Source: Pontederia crassipes
Taxonomy: Eukaryota; Streptophyta; Magnoliopsida; Commelinales; Pontederiaceae
Assembly: GCA_030549335.1 (NCBI GenBank)
Contig: JAUKPH010000017.1
Span: 13,043,501-13,107,500 of the forward strand
Direction: 5' to 3'
Length of the DNA stretch: 64,000 nucleotides
Of the stretch, positions 1-12,778 are shown piece after piece. A model generated the notes under the pieces. The model saw only the letters and a program-made list of their open reading frames with translations. It was not told the origin of the DNA and ran no database searches. Numbering within the stretch: position 1 is the first letter of the stretch; every line of letters starts with the position of its first letter. The position numbers and the translations under genes are program-made.

Positions 1-1640
1 TCAAATAGACTCAATAATACTTGACTCTAAGACTCCTAGACTAGTGCGCAATCTTTCTTGTCATGAGCTGAGCCGCCATCCATCCAATCATTGGGTACCT
101 GCACGGATCTAGGATGCAGAGGTTTATCTAGTCAGAGTATGTAAAGGTCATACAATGCAATGCCATGATCCTAAAACTACATGATATGCATCCATCATCT
201 TCATATAATAACATGAAAATAATATGCATGACATGTACTTACATGTGATCTACATGTCCTTCAACAATATCATTTTATCATCATGCATTAATAATATAAT
301 AGCATGGAAGACATGTAATCAGATCATCATACATATAAACAATTAAACAATTCAATCCATTCATTTCATAGGCTAGTAAGTGATGTATACTTACTATAAC
401 CATTGCCTCCATGCATACTCCTCTCAGGATTGCTTCATAATCCTTTCGAACTTCCACTTTCATGGGACATCTTTCCATCCATTCGATCATTGGCTCTTTT
501 TAATGTTATATCTTTCGATAGTTGAGATTTATATTGTTGCCCTCACAATAGGAGACACAATGCTCCCCTCTCGCCCAACTACGACGTCATAATGCACACA
601 TCATTACCGATGTGTGTAACGATAATTCTAGAGAACTCTCGTCCGAGGGCGACATCAAAATGACACAATGTTGCAAATGTATGTAACAATCGTTCCAAAA
701 AAAATTTGATAAAGGGTCATATAGGATCGACATGTAACATCAACCATAACTGGTTCATTATGCTTTCAATCAATAATCACTTACGTCGCTCAATCTTTAG
801 ATTTTAACATAATTACATAAAAAATATGCATATACGTGTATCTAGGTTCTTATGCAATCAACAAACATCCGTACATACTATTAATACTTCAAAAATAACT
901 TTTAAATATCATATACTCAACATTTGAGTCGGTCACGCCCATGATGAGGATGTCATACTCGTGCCCGTAACTAGAGTCCTGTCCCACTCGGCCACGACCG
1001 TGCCTGTGATGTCGCGGCCGTGCCACGTCCATATCATAGTCGTGCCTCAAGGCCACATGGCCGTGTGCAAGACCAATGCCGAACTCTCCAATTCACCCTT
1101 GTGCTCACAGTCATGACTAGGAGCGTCACGGTCGTGCCAGGTCCGTCACGGTCATGACAGTATTTGTCATGGTTGTGTGCGAGACCTTGTTTTTTCAGCA
1201 GACTTGCAGTCTCTCGCTCAAGGCATGACGAGGTCATCACGGTCGTGAAGCATCTTGGAATTCGAAGCCAGCCCAATTTTTTACATGATTTTTTATCTAA
1301 AACTTTGGGGAACTAAATAAACATCATAGGTAATGATACATGCATGTTTTCTAAGCAATATAAGATACAGAGAACATTCGAAACCATGCAAAAACATTCA
1401 AGATCTAGGACCCCCAATTTATGAACAATATTATAAACTTAATTTTCTCTACAACAATAACGAATCCTCACGCTTGCTGGTGAATTAACAACCATAAGTT
1501 TGACGTGGATTTGGAGCAAGAGGATGCATGAGATCGAGAAAGGGAAGAGATGAGGAATGGAAATTGATCTATGAAATGGCGGTAGCAAATCTCAAATGGA
1601 ATGCAATGCGATGGTTTGCACTCCACAAGAAAACTTCATA
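1..1640. repeat. Degraded LTR-like repeat block
   Basis: No gene is visible. The stretch combines an AT-rich, CATG-rich part (about 120-400), a short degenerate tandem repeat at about 569-710 (units beginning TCTCGCCCAACTACG and TCTCGTCCGAGGGCG, about 70 bp apart), and a GC-rich part (930-1260) in which CACGGTCGTG-like words recur in both orientations. This composition resembles the long LTRs of plant Gypsy elements, and the AT-rich part resembles the start of the LTR at 5693. Neither LTR terminus, target duplication nor coding sequence was found, so the assignment is an inference from composition. Confidence 0.3.
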
Positions 1641-2471
1641 TTTTCATCATTCAAGTCTACTAGAATCTAATTAATTTGAAGTTCTGATAAAGAGTCAATT
1701 CATATTCTTCTATTTAAATTAACAAATAGAGAAATCGAGTTAGTAAGGGCGTTCAACCTATGAACAAACTCGATTCAACCTAATCAAGTGGAGTTTGCTT
1801 TTTTTTATGCTATGACCCGAACAACATTTTTTTTCTTTCTTTATTTTTTAATATAAAAACTATTTATTATTTTATTTTTAATACAAAATTAAGTATTTTG
1901 AATACCAAAATATTGTTTTAAATATGTATATTTTTTTATACATTTAAAATATTTTATTTTATATTTTTAAATTTAAAATGATATAAAACTTTTAAATTAA
2001 CTAAAAAACTATTTTAAAATTATAAAAAGGAAAAAATTAAATCATCGGATTGGGTCTGATCAAGTCATGTTGAAAATTTTCAACCCTGGGACAGGTCATG
2101 ATCGGATGGAACGAATTTTCAGGTTTACTAGGTCAACCCACCACTAAGAGTTAGAAACTAGTAGCTAGATTTCATCAAATCTATGAAATAATCCTGCTAA
2201 TTAAATGTATTAGTCAAACTTGATTTTACAAGAAAACATTTGAGTCAACATCTAGATACATATAATTATATATCTTGAATAAAATAATATCCAAGATATA
2301 TCTTGAGGAAAAACATTAGTACTAATTATAGTAATACTAATATTAAGAAATACACAAGTTCTCATCATAAGAAGGAAAAAAAAAAGACATATCTTTTATT
2401 TGAGGTCGGACATGAATTCAATATTCTTGGGTTACATATAACAATCCAAAAGGAATACATACATATCTTAA
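1641..2471. other. AT-rich intergenic stretch, no gene
   Basis: Strongly AT-rich DNA (1800-2040 is almost only A and T). A short segment at 2041-2150 has words such as GGATTGGGTCTGATCAAGTC, as found in degenerate plant MITEs, but no terminal repeats could be paired. The 3' untranslated region of the minus-strand gene beginning at 2472 must lie in the right part. Confidence 0.4.
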
Positions 2472-2909
2472 TCACCACCACTTGTGCATAAGTACATATT
2501 GACCTATAGTTTGATCAAAGACGTAGCATCCGCTCATCTGGATTCTCCACAAGCATGCCCCCCAGCATTTTTTAATATCCTTTCTCTCATTATAGACTTC
2601 AAAGCTTTGGGAGACCCATCCCGTGGCACTCTTCCAGCTCATGCTGCACCAGAACAGCGTGTTGTGGATGAAGAAGTTGGGTGTGAACGACCAACTGAAA
2701 GAAGAATTATAGTCCAAGTGATGCCAGCCAAGGTTATCATCTTTGGATTTGCAATGAACGTGCAGTGGGATCCCCTCGCCCATGTCGTTGTAAACGTTCA
2801 TGTGAACAGGAGGGATACTTTTCAACCCTACCACGCTTGAGAACAGGGAGAGAGAAAGGAGGAAGATGAAGGAGATTATGCAACATTTGCTACTGATTGG
2901 AAAAGTCAT
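2472..2909 (-). CDS. S-protein homologue (self-incompatibility S1 family), secreted
   Basis: A single-exon gene for a 145-residue secreted protein of the plant self-incompatibility S1 (SPH) family. The founder of the family, poppy PrsS, is a pistil ligand; most other members have unknown roles as small secreted ligands. Residues 1-28 form a signal peptide (basic start, then a long hydrophobic run). The mature part has the family signature IPLHVHCKSKDD near 47-58, then FSWSF, LFWCSMSWKS near 85-94 and a closing GQYVLMHKWW. Cysteines at 53, 88, 115 and 119 match the four conserved ones; Cys128 is extra. The start is the ATG at 2909; ten codons upstream stay open but begin with TTG. Coding DNA is AT-rich, unlike its paralogue at 8741. 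Length is normal for the family and no lesion is seen. The family call is strong; the biological role is unknown. Confidence 0.9.
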   Translation of the reverse strand: MTFPISSKCCIISFIFLLSLSLFSSVVGLKSIPPVHMNVYNDMGEGIPLHVHCKSKDDNLGWHHLDYNSSFSWSFTPNFFIHNTLFWCSMSWKSATGWVSQSFEVYNERKDIKKCWGACLWRIQMSGCYVFDQTIGQYVLMHKWW

Positions 2910-2957
2910 TTTGTTTTCTTGGTACGTAATTTCTCTCAAAACAGTAGAAGAACCTCG

Positions 2958-2968
2958 AAATATATATC
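2958..2968 (-). promoter_or_regulatory. Possible TATA box of the SPH gene at 2472-2909
   Basis: On the minus strand the sequence GATATATATTTC lies about 50 nt upstream of the ATG at 2909, with a second AT-rich candidate (CATATAATAG) just beyond it. Position fits a short 5' leader, but the region is generally AT-rich, so the call is weak. Confidence 0.3.
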
Positions 2969-3654
2969 ATCTATTATATGAAAAACCAAAAAATGTTCAA
3001 TAGCTGTCACATTGATTGTTAGGCAATTTATATATGATCAGATAATCTTCCCCGAATTTGTGATCATTATTGTCATGCATGCTCTATTTACTAAATTAAT
3101 AATTATGAGCTTAATTTGGCAATCCTTGATAATAATATCTTTGTGACATTAATTGATTATACGCTTCAGATTGCTGTGTTTACTTTTTGGTTCGATGCCA
3201 TCAAATTAATAGTTCTTTTTTCTTTACATGTTACATCTGTGAACCTTAATTTCATGAAAGGATAAAGATTCTAACGACCGCATTAGAGATGTCTGTCATT
3301 CTTCAGTTTTATGAAATCAATTAAATAACAAGTTTCAGTGGCATAAGACAAATAAATTCACATTTTAATATAATTCAGGTTGATATTGTACAATTCAAGT
3401 GGAAATCCCACTGTTTGTTTTCTTTATTATCCAAAATATTTGGCAACGTAAATGATTATAATAAGCACATCAAATTAATTAATTTATTGGGTAACATTTT
3501 CCTTCGAGGTGATTGACGTCTCCAGAGTTTTGTCAACTAGGATTAATAATACGAGCGTCTTCCAAGTCCCCTTAATTATGTAATTTCTCGTTTATTCTTT
3601 TATGCGTCTGACATGAGTAATGAAGTCCAGCAACTGAGTTAATTGTTTAAATGC

Positions 3655-3728
<74 letters not shown>

Positions 3729-5692
3729 GAGTATTCAACTCATGATGACAATAATTTAATTGATTAATACGAGATGATTATGTATTTTGGAAAATTTAAA
3801 ATAAAAAAGATAATATAAAAGAAATTAAAATAATATTTGTTTAGAAATCAAAGGGAGAAAGGGTAACGAAAAGGTTTAGGAGAGCTTAGATTTAGTGATA
3901 TTTTGACCTTAATATCATTTTCTTCTCAATTTGTATATTTTTCATATTTATCATTTTGCTTCATAAAAAAGAGGAGATAGTTGGAAGGAAAGTTTTATGT
4001 CTTATTCAATTATATTTTAAATGAAAATTTGAATTATATCACTTATTTAGGTAAACTAATATGAGGTTGATGGGAAAGTAGAATGGAAGTTGAAGTGGAG
4101 TGACACAAAGTTCAAGTCTTCATGTGGAGGGAAATCTTATTAGATTTTTTAAGACCTATAAGATGACACATGATCTAAGAGAAAGAAAAAGTATACTCCA
4201 AAATGAAGAAGAATGTACAATATTCTATTCTTATTTATTTATGGTTGTAAGATGAAGAAAAATGATTATATAATATATCATGTAAATAAAACATTTGTCA
4301 TGGTTAAGAATTTAGCCTCTATAACTATAGTCCTGCCGAAAGTATTTCATATGTTAATCCTAAACACCTCCCCCTCACTGATATTATGCAAAATAGTTGT
4401 ACCCCGTAATGATTAAAATCAACAAGGTCTTTAAATTTGAAGAGTCTAAAAAAGCAGAAAAGAGATCATTATGATACACCATTAGAAACATCTTGACCAT
4501 ATAAAAGAATAGTTAAAATGGATAATCACCAAATTAAATTATCTCAAGATAAGAATGCGAGACCAGAATGTCACTGGAATAAGCAAAATTCTTATAAAGC
4601 CAATTTCATATTGATTGTAAGAGACATGAAACCATTTTATCTCCTCATAAGTATAAATCAAAGTTTTAAATCTGCTTGTAAGTAGAATTTAAAAGTTTGT
4701 CATATAAATTATAAAGACTATTTGAGTCCACATTATTCGGCTTATTTAAACCTTTACATTCGAAAAGAACTTGAAGTTAACTGTAGAATTTGACAACTTT
4801 GTATCAATAGCACTATTTTAAGACACTGTCATTGATATATTTTGCAAAAATTGGTAGTAGGATATTTGCTTAGTATTCTTTTTTAGATATGAACCATACC
4901 TCTTACTTTTTACATAAGAAAAACTAGTTTTGCAAATGAAGATTTTTCAGAACTAAAGATCGATTCAAAAGATTCCAACAAGTTAGACGCAGGAGAACCT
5001 TTGAGTTCTAAAAACAAAGGGTTGGTGATCGATCGAGTCGAAGACGGAAATTTACACATGATCAATATGTTTGAGAGAAATATTTGAGACGTTTGATAAG
5101 GGTCATGCATGTTTTTTCTTACTTTATTATGCATCATACCTCAATGTTTAATGTGTCGTCCTATTATTTATATTATCAACTAATAAACTAGCATTAATTT
5201 CGTCGAATACATGTTTAATATTGCCAGAAAAAAAAACTTTTACTTTTAATTGTTCACAAAATTATCCAAAATAAATATTAATATAATTAGATTATATTAT
5301 TTGATCCGACAGATATAATATTTCACATTAATTGTTTTCATTATATATATATAATATTATCATTAATTGAATAATTTATTATCTTATGTCCATTTTTTCT
5401 TTTTTATATTCATCACCTAATGTAGTTACTATATGTATAAGATACTTATTTTTTTTGTTCTTCCAATCAATCCTTCTAATTTTAACTGATATGCTCTAAA
5501 ACATTGATTGAATCATTATCTGCTTATTAAATTCTCATTTGCTAATCGATTGTAATCAGAGCCTTGACACGCAAGAGAGGAGGAGGCCCCTCTCCTCTAC
5601 AACGAGAGGATAACTTTTTATTGTTTCAATTTGGAAAGTTAAAATCAATATTTTAGTTTATACTATTTCGTTTGTCATGTACGCAGCATGCA
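2969..5692. other. Intergenic AT-rich DNA, no gene found
   Basis: Apart from the trinucleotide microsatellite at 3655-3727, no coding sequence, terminal repeat or RNA gene was recognised. Short open frames here have no recognisable family features and are consistent with chance. Confidence 0.45.
3655..3727. repeat. (AAT)n microsatellite, about 24 units
   Basis: An uninterrupted run of about 73 bases of the trinucleotide ATA/AAT. Its purity and length suggest it is highly variable between individuals. Confidence 0.95.
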
Positions 5693-7615
5693 TGTAACGC
5701 CCCCAATTCGACTTTCGTCACGTGATAAAGATCAATTTGGAGACGCTACAGCATGCTATGACTTTGATCATAATGTTGACCATATCTCAGTCAAGAATGA
5801 GATACGTCAATGGAAAAATAATAAAATAAAAGAAGACAACGTAAATATGCGAAAGTCTAAAAAGTGGCTACATCATTCCTAAGGAATATAATAAGATTCT
5901 ACATCATGAAGCTATAAATTACGAAAGGAAAAAAGGAAACTGATAAGTCCTGTGCTTCATGTGCTGTCTTATCGCCAAAGCTTCGTCACCACACACCTAC
6001 TCCACCTAGTCACTGACTTGATCCTGTAGAAATCAATCACAGGGGAGAAGGTCCTCCCGTAAGCTTTACAACTTAGTGGGGGATCACATGATATACAATG
6101 CATGACATGAATATAACAATCAGCAATAAATAATCATGCTTAACTTGAATGTAATGAGATAACATGGCAGTACAATAGATCATGATAAGGATAAGATCAG
6201 AGGATATCGTGAATCAGGAGAGTAACATGATGATTAACAAAGATGAACTTATAGCATACTTGAAAATCATGACAGTAACTTGGCTTGACTTGAACATGCT
6301 TCTTGATCTTGATTATTAATTAACAATCAGGGTGACTTTAGATGCCTTTAATTCTTGGAGTATGCCGAGCAAACGACACGGTCTTGTGCGGATCAGTGGG
6401 TGATCAAACCACGACCAAGGGAGCTACCCTTACCTTGATGCACTTGGCTTGGACTGGCAACCCATTGATAATCTTTCATTTGAACTTATTGATCACTTTT
6501 AATAGATTGTGTCTCTTTGTTCGTTGTTCAATGTATACGATAAGATCAATGAGAAACAAATCAATGAGAGAATAGATCATAAAAATCAGTGAGGGATCTC
6601 TATGGAGTCAGACAATATGATCAAAGGTGCATAGGCGATATTAGGATTAAAAAGGAAAATAGTTAATAAATCTAATAAAAAGGTTTCTAAAAATCGGTCT
6701 GCTGATCGATTGACCGGTCTGTTAAGATCGGTCGACCGGTGGGTAATTCGGAGTGATCGGTTTGTTCAGTTAAATGGTCGACCGGAGGGCAGGGATCGAT
6801 CAACTGGTGACAGGGATCGACCGGTTGACATATGCAGAATTCGACAGTAGGCATGTTATCGGCCGACTGGTTGCTGGCAATGCCTGCGGACCGGTCGACC
6901 GGTCGGCGTCCAAAAAGTTGCAAAACTTTCGGATTTCATCAATTATCCAATGCAATCTCCACCTAAACTATTTCTTATCTCCTAGCAAATCAAACACACA
7001 ACAGAAAATGAATTATGTGTGCAGTTAATCAACCAATCAAAGAATTCAAGAAATCAAACAATTAGAATGATAACTTGAGCCATATTCTTATTCTTTTCTT
7101 TTCATAATGATTAGGGCATGAATTGAGATAATTCAGAGGTCATGTAAGGTGATTTCGATTCATCCACCTGGTCGATGGATCCTATCCTTGATTCGTTAAA
7201 AATCTGCTTGAATCCGCCCATGTTTCACATTCGATTCTCTCCACCAATCAGCGCTTGCAATTCAACGAAGAGAGCTGAAGAACGGGACGTGTGGTCCAGG
7301 TAATTGCAGCAAGGAAGGGAAGACGTGATTGATCCCCGGCGACTTGCTTCCTGGCCGAAAGCAGCCTGCCCGTAGGAAATCAAACAGGGGAGGATTTCTC
7401 TTTTTTTTTGTGTGTGCTCGGCCGGCCCTCACTTAATTGAAGGGTTTTAACTAATCCTCCTCTTCTAATCCAACTCTAATTTGATTAATGAGATTAAGTT
7501 TTTATCTCTCTAGTCCAATTCTAATTGGGCTTAATGTTTTTCTTTCACTTGTGTTTGCCCGAGGTTTATATCATCTTTTCTTTTTTTTTTAATCTTTTCT
7601 TTGACGGTTGTTACA
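5693..7615 (+). mobile_element. Probable solo LTR (Gypsy-like), TGTAAC...GTTACA
   Basis: The 1.92-kb segment begins TGTAACGCCCCC and ends GGTTGTTACA, the TG...CA ends typical of an LTR. It sits between ATGCA on the left and TGCAT on the right, consistent with a 5-bp target duplication, although the palindromic ATGCAT leaves the exact boundary ambiguous by one base. No primer-binding site, gag or pol adjoins it, so it is most likely a solo LTR. The first 60 bases resemble the minus-strand start of the element at 48650-51964, including a GGAGACGCTACAG-like word. The middle (6690-6910) is rich in GGTCGACCGGT motifs. Assignment to Gypsy is inference. Confidence 0.5.
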
Positions 7616-8640
7616 TGCATGTTGTTAAAATTGGTACGTTGATCTGTGGCTTAAATATATATTTGCTAGTAAGCTATATAATTAATCTGAATATGAAACA
7701 ACAAAGTTGTCCGAACCAAATATGTTAATTTCCCCTAACACTTTAACATTCAAATTGAATAAGAAAAGGAAAAAAAAACATATTTATTTTGATTATTGAG
7801 AATTAATATAATGCTACAATATGAAAATGTGGTGCAACTATGCAATGAATTAGTTTCATTTATAAATTATACTCTATGAGCATTTGTTAGATAATAACGT
7901 AAAGTGGTCATAAACAACGGCAATATGAATTGAAGAAACGTAAATGCAATGCAAATCGAATTATTCGGAATTACTTTTATGAAAGTGGGAATGCAACAAA
8001 TTACATGGATTGATATGTAGGTCAATATGTAATTGGAGTTTTATTTTTTTTAATAACGGATTAAAAACTTAATGCTACTGTTAGTTACTGATTTTTTTTA
8101 CTTTAAAGTTTAAACAATTAGATGCTAGCTATATACTGTGTTCGTGAAAAATATAACGAAATGAAAAAAAATATTGGTATTAACAGGATGACGTTGGGTC
8201 AGGTTAAATGACGGGTAGTATAAATATTTTTTCCCCATAACATATAATATTTTTTGAAATTACAACTAGAAACGCACTGCACTGCAGCACGTAAAATGCA
8301 AACATTACTTATTATCTTATAAGAAAAATTAAAGGAACCGCACCATGCATTAATTAGAACGTCACGTACAGATAACCATAAGAGGCTATTCCGAAGAATG
8401 AATGAATGAGTTACCATCAATTTCAGAAGAATGAATGTTATGAAAGATACGTACATGGATAAAAGAACACAAATGGTCTGATCTGGTGGCGAATTAAGAG
8501 CTATAACTTTCTTTTTAAAAAAACAAAAATATTAATTTTATACGTACAAGAGGATGAATGTTATCATCACATGCATACCGCTTTTGTTATTGAAAAATTA
8601 ATGTTTGTCCAGGCCATCATTTGCCTAATAAGTGACAAGC
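7616..8640. other. Intergenic DNA upstream of the plus-strand SPH gene
   Basis: AT-rich DNA with no gene or paired terminal repeats recognised. It contains the upstream regulatory region of the SPH gene at 8741; no individual element other than the TATA box could be supported. Confidence 0.4.
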
Positions 8641-8649
8641 ATTCAGACT

Positions 8650-8659
8650 TTATATATAC
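8650..8659 (+). promoter_or_regulatory. TATA box of the SPH gene at 8741
   Basis: TTATATATAC lies 82-91 nt upstream of the ATG, giving a plausible transcription start near 8680-8690 and a leader of about 55 nt. The sequence between it and the ATG contains no other ATG in good context. Confidence 0.55.
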
Positions 8660-8740
8660 ATAAGAGACGGCTTCTAAAAGTTCTCACATGCAAGGGTTCT
8701 AATCTGTTCTTGTTCTGATAGATTTAAAGAACAAAAAACA

Positions 8741-9169
8741 ATGGGCAGCATTAATCTTTACATTTCCACGGTCGTCCTCCTGGTTCTTCCCTCGCTCATG
8801 CTCTCATGCGGCGCCGCTCCGGAGCCGCAGGTAAAGGTCTCCGTGGCGATTGTGAATGATCTGGGCGATGGAATTCCGCTGCACATCCACTGCAAATCCA
8901 AGGACGACGACTTCGGCTACGTGGATTTGAACTTTCAGGAGTCGTTCTCCTGGCGGTTCTTCCCCAACTTGTTCCCCACCACGCTGTACTGGTGCAGCAT
9001 GCAGTGGAAGAGCGCCCAGGGCTGGGTCACGGGGAGCTTTGAGGTCTACAACGAGAAGCACGACAGAAAGATATGCCACACGGAGTGCGACTGGAGCATA
9101 CGGCCGGACGCGGCCTACCGATACGACCAGCGCATAGGGCAGTACGTAGTTCTGCACAAGTGGTGGTAA
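8741..9169 (+). CDS. S-protein homologue (self-incompatibility S1 family), secreted
   Basis: A single-exon gene for a 142-residue secreted protein, paralogous to the product of 2472-2909. Residues 1-25 are a signal peptide. The mature protein shows the family core IPLHIHCKSKDDDFG (45-59), SFSWRF, TLYWCSMQWKS (81-91) and the C-terminal GQYVVLHKWW. The four family cysteines are at 51, 85, 112 and 116. The GWV..SFEVYNE block and the terminal HKWW are shared with the other gene, so the two probably arose by duplication and inversion. The ATG is the only sensible start; it follows a TATA box by about 80 nt. Unlike its AT-rich paralogue, this reading frame is GC-rich with many C- or G-ending codons. 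No lesion is present. Family assignment is firm; ligand role and receptor are unknown. Confidence 0.93.
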   Translation: MGSINLYISTVVLLVLPSLMLSCGAAPEPQVKVSVAIVNDLGDGIPLHIHCKSKDDDFGYVDLNFQESFSWRFFPNLFPTTLYWCSMQWKSAQGWVTGSFEVYNEKHDRKICHTECDWSIRPDAAYRYDQRIGQYVVLHKWW

Positions 9170-11149
9170 CGCCCTACGCATGCATGCATGCATGCATTTC
9201 TTAGGGTTACGTACGTAGCTTAAAAGATAAATGTTGAACGTTTCGCCTCAAATAAAAGATCATGATATTTTGTGTTACTTTGATATTTGTTATTTCTCCC
9301 TTATATATATGTGCAATTAACCTATTACAGCATGAAAATAAGATGCAATTAATTTCATGTATTAATTGTGATTTATTTATGAGACATTGCTAACTAAAGT
9401 TCGATACCAATAGTCATCTACTTTATGAGACATAAGCGTAATATTGTTTTCAAAGTGACATTGGAGACACCTTAAATTAACTAGTAGTAATAAAGTGCAT
9501 CTCAAATTGAACTAGAATTGAGGATTGTGTGACCCAAGATGGATTCACATGTATGGCTCTTAAATTCATTTTAAATTCACTTAAAAAAATGTTTATCAAG
9601 GATCACCATTGATTATCAATCAAGGATAAGTCCATATAGTCCACATATTTCTTATTTCCTATTAAAAATGAATACAACAATGTGAAGCCGATTACTTACC
9701 TTAGTTCTATGAAACTGTTAATGCAATTAATTACAATGTTGCTACAACTTTTTATATAAAAAACTAGCTATTTATTTCATTAAACGGGCGCCAGACAATT
9801 AATTAGAGTTTTATTCTTTATTATCATGAGATCTTGTATGCTCCGGATGATCGATATTCATAGATAACAAATAAAAATATTATTTATCATTATGATCGAT
9901 TCCATTAATTAATAATCTTGTACGTTCGTAAACTCATTATGCCGGGTCGATCCGATGGTCTGACTCCATCTCAATCTAACCATGAATCCAAGACGTCTTG
10001 ACCTGTGGATTCAATTTTTATTTTTTATTTAATTTCAAGTGTATATATTGTATAAAAATTTTAAAAATATGAAAATATTTTACATGTGAAAATTAATATT
10101 TAAATCTTTATATAATTATTTTTATTTTTAAAATAAATATTATATTTTTTAATATTAAATAATGAAAAATAAAAGAAAAAAGACCCGACCCTCGAACACT
10201 AAATCATTTGTACATATGTTCGAAATCACATATAATATATTGAAGAAACATACCGTTCACATATTTTAAAGAACAAGTGTGATGTGTAGCTCGATAATTG
10301 TAGAATCATCATGCATAGATTCATTAAACGACGGCATATAGCTAGGTGTAAATCCAAATTAATAACTCCATCTTAAATATTATTAAATGGAGATTTTAAT
10401 TAACCAAGAGTTGTATATGTTGCAAAAGAGATTGTACAATTAATAATTATCTCTTGTTCAAATAATTGGAAGTCGAGATTGCCAATAAATACACGACCAA
10501 AAGATCAACTCTCACAAGAACTATCTGAATATTATCTTTAAAGAGAGATGCATCGTTGACAAAGTTTAACGAATGAAAGATTATGACAATTGAAGGTCTA
10601 ACGGGGATAATATTTTCTTTGGAAAAGACTGCTTATCTATTAAAGAAGAGAGGGGAGTTATCCCGGTAATATAAACACCAACTTTGTAGTGGAATTGACG
10701 ATGCTTTTTCATTGTTATTATTTTGGGGTCGGGACGATGGTCACAAACATGAAGGCTATGCAGATTCACAATTCAAATTACCACACAACTTCAACAAAAA
10801 ATTCCAAAGAATATGAATGAAACTTCCAATTAACAACACCACAAGCTGCAACATATAACCCCAAATATATTAAGGTGTTTTTTTAAAACTGCTCAAAACT
10901 ACTATAGCAGTTATGTACATCAGGTAAAGCACCAAGGGGTGGTTAACATCCAACGATCTTTCCATTCATACACCATGAACAATTATTTCTACTAATATCT
11001 ATGTACAATACATAAATCATGTGATCCACGAGTAGGCTCACAACATACTATCGAAGAACTGCGACCTGTTATTGACGTATAGTTACTTAATCATCCAAGA
11101 GCATAGATTATGATGTGTCTGTTGAAAATCGTCCCAAGCTCCGATAGTG
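9170..11149. other. Intergenic DNA, no gene found
   Basis: The 3' end of the plus-strand SPH gene lies at the left, with a GCAT tetranucleotide run at 9179-9197 directly after the stop codon. AT-rich DNA with a degenerate MITE-like patch (9940-10200, words such as GACCCGACCC) follows. Nothing coding was recognised. Confidence 0.4.
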
Positions 11150-12430
11150 GCCGCCGGTTATAGATCAAGAAGAAAATGAAGTTGCAGATGAGTGACCAAG
11201 AGAAAAGAGTAAAGGTGTGATTCTATTCAAAACTAAAGAAAGCTATTACAACTACTAGATGTTAAAAGATCATTACATGACAGCACCTATTTATACTAAT
11301 AGTATCTGTTACAAGAAAGAATAAACTGATATATGAAAGGAACATAACACTGCTATAAAAGCTCATCTCGTCCATACTGGAGCTCACAGCTTCGGACTCA
11401 ATTGATTGGAGCCGACGTGTGACTTTTAACAGTGTAAACAACTTGAGCGCCAATAATATAACCTATTAAGGATTCATGTGGTCTAGTACTCATTTTGTTC
11501 TAGAAATACTATGCTTGAATAATTTAGACAATTGACATTTAACTTTTGTAATATTTGTATGAACTAGTGAACTTTTCTCTTATTGTCATTTTTCTTTCAA
11601 TTCTAAATCAACTAATCAACTATTTTCATATATGTGGCTCAAGAGGTCATTTACAATTTTGACATTTGAGTACTTTGCTGAAGTAACAACAGTATCCTAT
11701 TATGTTGAAATATAATTAAGAGCCTAAGGACAATCCCTGACCTTATTCAGTTTTAAAACTCACACTTGTAATGAAGACTTGGTAAACTATTCGACACAAT
11801 TTGGTGACTACTTAGTATAGTATGAATTTACTCACATCGCAAGACTTAAGTACTCTCGACACATATCCTTGGTGCCTAAGTTGAGTCTCCGGTTAGTCTC
11901 CCAAAATTTTGACATCATAAAATAAGGTCTCATATTTATCTCCCCATGTCAATTCACACTAAGTTGAATTAAATTTATGTTCATGCGCTCCTGAACAAAT
12001 CAAGACGAACTGAGATCATACATGAAAATAAATTATTTTATTTCATATCACTATACTCTAAGCATCAGAGGTCATTATTTGTATGATTTGATAATCTCGT
12101 AATGACTAACATACACTATTTGTATATAACAACTCATAATAACTTAATAAATGAATGAAATACTTGCACTTAACAACATGTATTAAAATTGAGTTAGGAT
12201 TGTGTATTTATGTAGCTTTTACATGTTTAATAAATATGTCTTTTGAAATTAGCTTCGTAAACAAGTCGGCCACATTCTGATATGTAGACACATATTGAAT
12301 TATAATCTTTTATGAATATCTTCTTTTCTACAAATTTGTATTTAGCATCGATGTGCTTTTTCTTTACAATGATACTTTTCATTTTTGACATATGCAATGT
12401 CAGTTTAGTTATCACAGTATAGGATGTTGT
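11150..12430 (-). mobile_element. Degenerate Copia retrotransposon 3' end
   Basis: On the minus strand, 12430-12225 reads, with stops, as the end of a Copia RNase H domain: a CDN-like start, AYVKNEKYHCKEK, then KHIDAKYKFVEKK and a decayed form of the final ADIFTK segment. Downstream on that strand lies an AT-rich LTR-like stretch with a TATA-like GTATAAATAGG at about 11287-11300. No LTR boundaries, second LTR or target duplication could be set. This is an old, non-functional fragment. Confidence 0.45.
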
Positions 12431-12778
12431 TTGATGTGTTATAATAATGACAAATAAAAATCACATCTATGATTAACATAATTATATGAAATGAAGATTT
12501 GTCCAAATACTAATAGTGTATACATAAGATGCAATAATTAGAAGGATCAGATGTATATAACATAAAGCAATCTGAATTGTAATATTCTTCTGTACTCATC
12601 TAATAAAATATTGTATCACCTTTAATTTTTCGAATTTTCTTCGATACGCAATACCTCTCGTACAGAAATCCTAACAATTTTGTTCATTTAGGTCTCAGTT
12701 TTCATTGTGTGAGCTGCAACAACTGTATATAGAGAGAGAGTTTAAAGGGGGTGCTCCCATTTTTACAGCCCCTGGATC

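Noticed and set aside
2910..2939. Longer SPH product starting ten codons upstream
   Set aside because: The upstream start codon would be TTG; the ATG at 2909 places the signal peptide correctly.
3655..3727. CRISPR-like or other structured array
   Set aside because: It is a simple trinucleotide run with no spacers; no CRISPR array exists anywhere in the window.
6687..6923. Repeated GGTCGACCGGT words taken as a possible regulatory array
   Set aside because: They lie within the probable solo LTR, vary in spacing, and look like LTR composition rather than binding sites.
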